DNA of 8,813 bases from Spirochaetales bacterium (GTDB lineage: Bacteria > Spirochaetota > Spirochaetia > B11-G9), in NCBI GenBank assembly GCA_027077185.1, contig JALTGJ010000306.1, positions 1 to 8,813 on the forward strand. The letters run 5' to 3'. The position numbers were made by a program, and so were the translations under genes. A model generated the notes under the pieces. That model had not been told where the DNA came from. It was given only the letters and a program-made list of their open reading frames with translations, and searched no databases. Of this stretch, positions 5,915 to 8,813 are shown piece after piece; position 1 is the first letter of the stretch, and each line of letters starts with the position of its first letter.

Positions 5915-7090
5915 TTAAAGAACTGACCGGTAGATAGCTTCCAGGTCAGGATCAGGATAACCGGGGATATGCCACAATTTGGAGAGCGTTCCGGCCTGTT
6001 TTACCAATTCCGGAATATCCGGGTTATTTATGCCGGCTTCATGGAGGCTTAAAGGACATCCTGAAGCATGAATCCAGGAGCTGAAGCGGTCGATTATTTT
6101 ATCACATGCTTTATTTTCGGATATTCCCTTTATCTCATCATTCATCTGAAGGATCTTTTCACCAAAAAGAAGGATTCGGTTGGTGATTGAATTTTTTTTG
6201 TATTTCAACCAGGCAGGGAAAATAACCGCAAGCCCTGCACCATGGGCAATATCATACACTGCGCTTAAGGGATGTTCGAGCATATGATTCGGCGTAACTG
6301 CTCCTTCCACCCCTGCGTTGCAAAGTCCGTTCCATGCAAGAGCACCGGCCCACATGATAGCAGATCTACCGTCCCAATCATGTGGATTTTTTTGAACTCT
6401 CTCAAAACCGGCCATTACCGCACGGACTGTTCCCTCTATAAATCCATCCTGAACCGGTGCAAAAGAATCAGTTGAAGTAAAGTATCCTTCAAGAAGATGA
6501 CTCATAATATCAAAGCAGGCATAGGCGGTATACCGGAGAGGAATGGTATAGGTGAGGGTAGGATCAAGAAAGGAGACTTTTGGGGCAATGAGTGGTGATC
6601 TTAAACCGAATTTTTCATTTGTTTCAGTATTTGTCAGCACACTTACCAGATTTGTTTCAGATGATGTAGCGGGAAGTGTCTGTACTGCAATGATCGGGAG
6701 GGCTTTTTTTACCGGTGATTTTTGTGTGTATAGATCCCACAGATCCTCTGCATAGCAGGCGCCGGCAGCAATGGCTTTGGATTCATCAATGACACTTCCC
6801 CCTCCAACGGCAATGACAACTTCTATGTTTGATTCAATTGCTTTTAATATTCCCTTTTTTGCATGTGCTACTTCAGGATTTGGTTTTACACCGGAATACT
6901 CAGTTACAGATATGCCGGAACTCTTTAACAGGCTAAGCACCTTTTCGTGGAGACCACTTTTTTTAATACTGCTGCGGCCGTATACAAACATGGCTCTTGT
7001 ACCGAATTTTTTAGTGGTTTCTCCAAGACTATTAAGAATATTACTGCCGAAAATTACTCTTGTAGGGGAATAAAACTCAAAATTTTTCAT
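5915..7090 (-). CDS. Iron-containing alcohol dehydrogenase, YqhD/BdhA class
   Basis: This cytoplasmic group III alcohol dehydrogenase probably reduces aldehydes to alcohols with NADPH. The opening FEFYSPTRVIFG is typical of the YqhD/butanol dehydrogenase branch. The 391 residues match the family. Visible features: the Rossmann-type nucleotide loop GGGSVIDESKAIA (96-108), and metal ligands Asp194 and His198 (FDIMSH), His269 and His283 (in HMLEHPLSAVYDIAHG). These four match D194/H198/H267/H281 of E. coli YqhD in spacing. At 37-41 YGRSS replaces the YGGGS usual in this branch, so cofactor preference may differ. AGAAGG (7097-7102) lies 6 bases before the ATG. The gene stands alone, convergent with the VWA-like gene, with its own promoter at 7121-7149 and the 63-bp repeat just upstream. 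It may dispose of toxic aldehydes or serve fermentation; the exact substrate cannot be read. Confidence 0.92.
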   Translation of the reverse strand: MKNFEFYSPTRVIFGSNILNSLGETTKKFGTRAMFVYGRSSIKKSGLHEKVLSLLKSSGISVTEYSGVKPNPEVAHAKKGILKAIESNIEVVIAVGGGSVIDESKAIAAGACYAEDLWDLYTQKSPVKKALPIIAVQTLPATSSETNLVSVLTNTETNEKFGLRSPLIAPKVSFLDPTLTYTIPLRYTAYACFDIMSHLLEGYFTSTDSFAPVQDGFIEGTVRAVMAGFERVQKNPHDWDGRSAIMWAGALAWNGLCNAGVEGAVTPNHMLEHPLSAVYDIAHGAGLAVIFPAWLKYKKNSITNRILLFGEKILQMNDEIKGISENKACDKIIDRFSSWIHASGCPLSLHEAGINNPDIPELVKQAGTLSKLWHIPGYPDPDLEAIYRSVL

Positions 7091-7120
7091 ACTGTACCTT
7101 CTCTAAAATCTGATATATCA

Positions 7121-7149
7121 AGTATAGCTTTATAAAAAGGCGAAATCAA
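7121..7149 (-). promoter_or_regulatory. Sigma70-type promoter of the alcohol dehydrogenase gene
   Basis: On the - strand TTGATT (7149-7144) and TATACT (7126-7121) are separated by exactly 17 bases. The -10 matches 5 of 6 positions and the -35 matches 4 of 6. The predicted start, near 7114, would give a leader of about 24 bases containing the ribosome binding site. Copy B of the 63-bp element ends 7 bases upstream of the -35, in the position of an activator or operator site. Confidence 0.6.
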
Positions 7150-7156
7150 CTATAGC

Positions 7157-7219
7157 AGCTTTTTACGCTGTGTCTCATTTTGAATTTCAATAATAGCTCT
7201 TCTCTAACACAGTGCAGTA
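7157..7219 (-). repeat. 63-bp dispersed element, copy B (upstream of alcohol dehydrogenase)
   Basis: The reverse complement matches 1789-1851 at 54 of 63 positions without gaps. Relative to its downstream gene it has the same orientation as copy A. The ends carry GCACTGTGT and ACACAGCGT on the - strand. The inner palindrome reads TTGAAATTCAA (7180-7190), where copy A has TTAAAGTTTAA; one A:T pair has become G:C on both arms. In this copy the element lies upstream of the predicted promoter, not in the leader, which favours a DNA-level role if the promoter call is right. Confidence 0.75.
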
Positions 7220-7337
7220 GAAGCTCCAGTCTTAACTTTTTAGATAAATAATCCCTGAACACCATATACCATAACCTCACCTGTTTACATTATTGTTGAT
7301 ATAGTCATAGTTAGGTGGTAGAAAGTGATCTATAAAT

Positions 7338-7369
7338 AAAAAAACTCTCTACTTTGTAGAGAGTTTTTT
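7338..7369 (-). terminator. Rho-independent terminator of the tRNA-Pro transcript
   Basis: Bases 7339-7351 pair with 7357-7369 (13 bp) around a 5-base loop. On the - strand the GAGAGT arm runs into seven T (7344-7338). It stands about 48 bases after the tRNA and is the evident end of that transcript. The + strand also shows six T (7364-7369), so it can work in both directions. Confidence 0.85.
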
Positions 7370-7416
7370 ATTCGAGATCGTTCCTCATTGCTTCGCTCTT
7401 CCGGTACGACTCGTAG

Positions 7417-7490
7417 TCGGGCTGGGCAGATTTGAACTGCCGACCCCGTGTCCCCCAGACACGTACGCTAAACCCCTGCGCTACAGCCCG
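7417..7490 (-). tRNA. tRNA-Pro, anticodon GGG
   Basis: The - strand folds as a full cloverleaf of 74 bases. The acceptor stem is CGGGCTG/CAGCCCG. The D stem GCGC/GCGT has one G-U pair. The anticodon stem CGTGT/ACACG has loop CTGGGGG, and the T arm is GGCAG-TTCAAAT-CTGCC. The anticodon GGG is at 7456-7454 and is followed by G37, as proline tRNAs have; it reads CCC and CCU. The discriminator base is A (7417). The CCA tail is not encoded (the next bases are CTA), so it must be added by tRNA nucleotidyltransferase. It is a single-gene unit with its own promoter and terminator. Confidence 0.95.
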
Positions 7491-7503
7491 TTATGTGTAA
7501 AAA

Positions 7504-7549
7504 AAATTAACATAGATAGAGGGTCGTGTCAATAATAGGTCAATAATAG
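7504..7549 (-). promoter_or_regulatory. tRNA-Pro promoter with an 11-bp tandem duplication
   Basis: On the - strand a perfect TTGACA (7532-7527) is followed, 17 bases later, by a weak -10 candidate TAATTT (7509-7504), placing the start just before the tRNA. The -35 lies within an exact tandem duplication of CTATTATTGAC (7549-7539 and 7538-7528), so a second TTGAC occurs one helical turn upstream. The -10 call is the weak part. Confidence 0.5.
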
Positions 7550-7582
7550 TAACAAAATCTGGTTAATCTTATTTTTTGGGTG

Positions 7583-7588
7583 TACAAT
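7583..7588 (+). promoter_or_regulatory. Candidate -10 element for the small outer-membrane protein gene
   Basis: TACAAT matches the -10 consensus at 5 of 6 positions. The bases 17 upstream (7560-7565, TGGTTA) resemble a -35 only weakly. The leader would be very short, reaching the ribosome binding site almost at once. A pattern-level call. Confidence 0.3.
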
Positions 7589-7596
7589 AAACCTAT

Positions 7597-7601
7597 AGGA
7601 G
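7597..7601 (+). promoter_or_regulatory. Ribosome binding site fixing the start at 7607
   Basis: AGGAG lies 5 bases before ATG 7607. The in-frame GTG at 7580 lacks such a site and would put nine extra residues ahead of a clean signal peptide, so 7607 is preferred. Confidence 0.8.
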
Positions 7602-7606
7602 CAGTT

Positions 7607-8089
7607 ATGAAAAAAATAATAGTATTTTTAACTGTTTTCCTTCTTTTATCTGCCTTTACTGTGTATTCTGAGACATCAATAAGAGTTGGGAAAACAGCAG
7701 TATCAGCCCAATTGGTTTTGGGCAAAAATAATGAAGATTCTATTGCCCAGTTGGGAGTCGGTGTAGAATATGGGATTATCAATCATCTGTCTGCCGGTAT
7801 TGGATATGTTTATGTGGATGGAAGAAATCCTCTTCAGGCCAATGGGTTGAATCTATTTGTTAAAGGCTATGTATTTGATGGTTTTCTTAATCTCTACGGA
7901 TTCGATATTTATGGAGAAGCAGGAACCCAGGTTTATTTTCAGGATGGAATAGGCTTAACATACACCTTTTTATCAGGTTTGGAGTGGCAATCCCCTTTTA
8001 AGCTATTGATAGCATTTAAAGGCGGCGCGGAACTTGAAAACGGGGATTGGGGTTATTTGTATGGGGCTGTACTTGGGTTTAGATTTTAG
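7607..8089 (+). CDS. Small secreted outer-membrane beta-barrel-like protein
   Basis: The 160-residue precursor opens with a clear Sec signal peptide: MKKII, a hydrophobic core to about residue 16, and likely cleavage after VYS at 21. The rest (about 139 residues) is a series of short amphipathic strands with many Gly and Tyr/Phe, such as LGVGVEYGI, LSAGIGYVYV, LNLYGFDIYGEAG and YLYGAVLGFRF. It ends in Phe, the usual last residue of outer-membrane barrels recognised by the BAM machinery. The size fits an eight-stranded barrel. I do not recognise the family, and function (structural, transport or adhesion) is unknown. It has its own ribosome binding site and stands alone. Its stop codon interlocks with that of the convergent thioesterase gene. 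Confidence 0.75.
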   Translation: MKKIIVFLTVFLLLSAFTVYSETSIRVGKTAVSAQLVLGKNNEDSIAQLGVGVEYGIINHLSAGIGYVYVDGRNPLQANGLNLFVKGYVFDGFLNLYGFDIYGEAGTQVYFQDGIGLTYTFLSGLEWQSPFKLLIAFKGGAELENGDWGYLYGAVLGFRF

Positions 8090-8490
8090 TTTGTACTAAT
8101 AAATCTTGCTTTGGCAGTTGCATAAACAGTCCCTGATGCATCGGAAATTTTCCCGGAAGTAAATGCAATTCTCATCTTTGTTTCTGTCATTTCACCACTA
8201 ACAAAAATCTCGGTTTCTACTGGAAGAGGTTTTTTGAATCTAACTGTCAGCTCTGCTGTTACCCCTGTTAGTTTTGAACTTATACAGGCATGAGCCATTG
8301 TTTCATCCAGAAGCATGGATATAAGGCCGCCATGGGTAAGCTTTTCCCATCCTGTAAAGTAATTGGGGACAATTAAATGTGTTTCTGCCTTTCCGTCAGA
8401 CGGGTAGGAGAATTTAAGTTTCAGGCCCCTGTCATTATCTTTTCCACAGCAGAAACAATGCTGATCATTTCGTATCTTGTCATTTCCCAT
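8086..8490 (-). CDS. Hotdog-fold acyl-CoA thioesterase (PaaI/4HBT type)
   Basis: The 134-residue protein matches the single-domain hotdog thioesterases, which hydrolyse acyl-CoA thioesters in the cytoplasm, usually as dimers or tetramers. Motifs seen: HCFCCGKDNDRGLKLKF (11-27), like the CFVCGxxNPxGL start of one PaaI-like subgroup. HGG (53-55) is followed by LLDE (60-63) on the long helix, with Asp62 or Glu63 as candidate catalytic acid. TAELTVRFKKPLPV (78-91) is a typical strand. The substrate cannot be read. It begins 9 bases after the stop of the PAP2-like gene upstream; AAGG (8498-8501) overlaps that stop codon, so the two are probably one operon. Its own stop overlaps the stop of the outer-membrane protein gene by 4 bases. 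Confidence 0.85.
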   Translation of the reverse strand: MGNDKIRNDQHCFCCGKDNDRGLKLKFSYPSDGKAETHLIVPNYFTGWEKLTHGGLISMLLDETMAHACISSKLTGVTAELTVRFKKPLPVETEIFVSGEMTETKMRIAFTSGKISDASGTVYATAKARFISTN

Positions 8491-8499
8491 TTTCTATCC

Positions 8500-8813
8500 T
8501 TACCTGAATACTGCAAACGCTATACCTGTTCCTAAAATTGTTCCTGCTACAGCCTGAGGGTATGTATGTCCCAGGAGAGTTTTCAGAACCTCGGGTTTGT
8601 ACCCATGTTCAAAGAGGTAAGCCAGTTCTTTTGTAATATCATTTAAAATTTCAGCATGTCTTCCTGCCGCTCTTCTTACACCTGTTGCATCGTGTATTAC
8701 AACTGCAGCCAATACCATTGCAATGGTAAAATATGGACTGTTCCAGCCATACACCATACCCATTGACATAGCCAGACTGGAAACGGCAGCAGAATGGGAA
8801 GAAGGCATACCCC
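8500..8813 (-). CDS. Divergent PAP2 family membrane protein (DUF212), 5' end cut off
   Basis: The visible C-terminal part has 104 codons and is open to the window edge. It reads GG-MPSSHSA and then the block TGVRRAAGRHAEILN, both hallmarks of the divergent PAP2/DUF212 family (YuiD-like). These proteins are usually about 140-160 residues, so a short N-terminal part is missing. The Met in MPSSHSA is internal, since the preceding codons continue the conserved GG. Hydrophobic segments flank the conserved block and occupy the end (AVAGTILGTGIAFAVF), indicating an inner-membrane protein. The family is related to membrane phosphatases by sequence, but its activity is uncertain. It is followed closely by the thioesterase gene. 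Confidence 0.88.
   Translation of the reverse strand, partial: GMPSSHSAAVSSLAMSMGMVYGWNSPYFTIAMVLAAVVIHDATGVRRAAGRHAEILNDITKELAYLFEHGYKPEVLKTLLGHTYPQAVAGTILGTGIAFAVFR

Larger units (their letters stand above)
7091..7416. other. Gene-free stretch upstream of the alcohol dehydrogenase
   Basis: This 326-base region contains, in order on the + strand, the alcohol dehydrogenase ribosome binding site, its promoter (7121-7149), copy B of the 63-bp element (7157-7219), about 118 bases (7220-7337) in which I see no gene or clear structure, the tRNA terminator (7338-7369), and a 47-base tRNA trailer (7370-7416). The trailer is visibly richer in G and C than the DNA on its left and carries a short palindrome, TACGA-C-TCGTA (7405-7415). 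Confidence 0.7.

Noticed and set aside
6272..7135. Several + strand open frames opposite the alcohol dehydrogenase gene
   Set aside because: All are antisense to a gene with intact metal and cofactor motifs.
7540..7782. Open frame on the - strand across the 5' end of the outer-membrane protein gene
   Set aside because: Covers the signal-peptide region of a better-supported gene and the tRNA promoter; no motif.

Overview
The window looks like chromosomal DNA from an AT-rich diderm (Gram-negative-type) bacterium. The evidence is an apolipoprotein N-acyltransferase (Lnt), a small outer-membrane-barrel-like protein ending in Phe, and a signal-peptide protein built from TPR, beta-propeller and VWA-like modules. 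The style (AT-rich, lysine-rich, many TPR/NHL proteins, unlinked metabolic genes) would fit a free-living spirochaete. That is an inference from general character; nothing in the window fixes the taxon. No transposase, phage gene, CRISPR array or rRNA was seen.

Layout. (1) 1-55 is the 3' end of an unidentified + strand gene. It is followed by a perfect 17-bp palindrome (77-111) that acts as its likely terminator and also encodes the last residues of the convergent lnt gene (71-1651, -). (2) The divergent spacer 1652-1884 holds a candidate sigma70-type promoter, a cluster of TTTGGC motifs and copy A of a 63-bp repeat. (3) A + strand cluster follows: a galactokinase-family kinase (1885-3069) with Val at the usual catalytic Arg position, a cytoplasmic TPR protein whose ATG overlaps the galK stop (3069-3746), and a secreted TPR/NHL-propeller/VWA-like protein (3806-5830). 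(4) An iron-type alcohol dehydrogenase of the YqhD/BdhA class faces the cluster (5915-7090, -). It has a good promoter, and copy B of the 63-bp repeat lies just upstream of it. (5) 7338-7549 is a tRNA-Pro(GGG) unit on the - strand, with a strong terminator and a promoter region carrying an exact 11-bp tandem duplication. (6) A small outer-membrane-barrel-like protein (7607-8089, +) overlaps by 4 bp, stop to stop, with a hotdog thioesterase (8086-8490, -). The thioesterase is downstream of a divergent-PAP2 (DUF212) membrane protein cut by the window edge (8500-8813, -).

The most interesting non-coding signal is the pair of 63-bp elements at 1789-1851 and 7157-7219. They are 54/63 identical without gaps, in opposite genomic orientation, and each lies in the same orientation relative to the gene it precedes (galactokinase and alcohol dehydrogenase). 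They are either a shared regulatory element linking these two genes, or two copies of a tiny mobile repeat enclosing 5.3 kb. The window contains ordinary housekeeping and metabolic genes, and I see no complete novel defence or mobile system.
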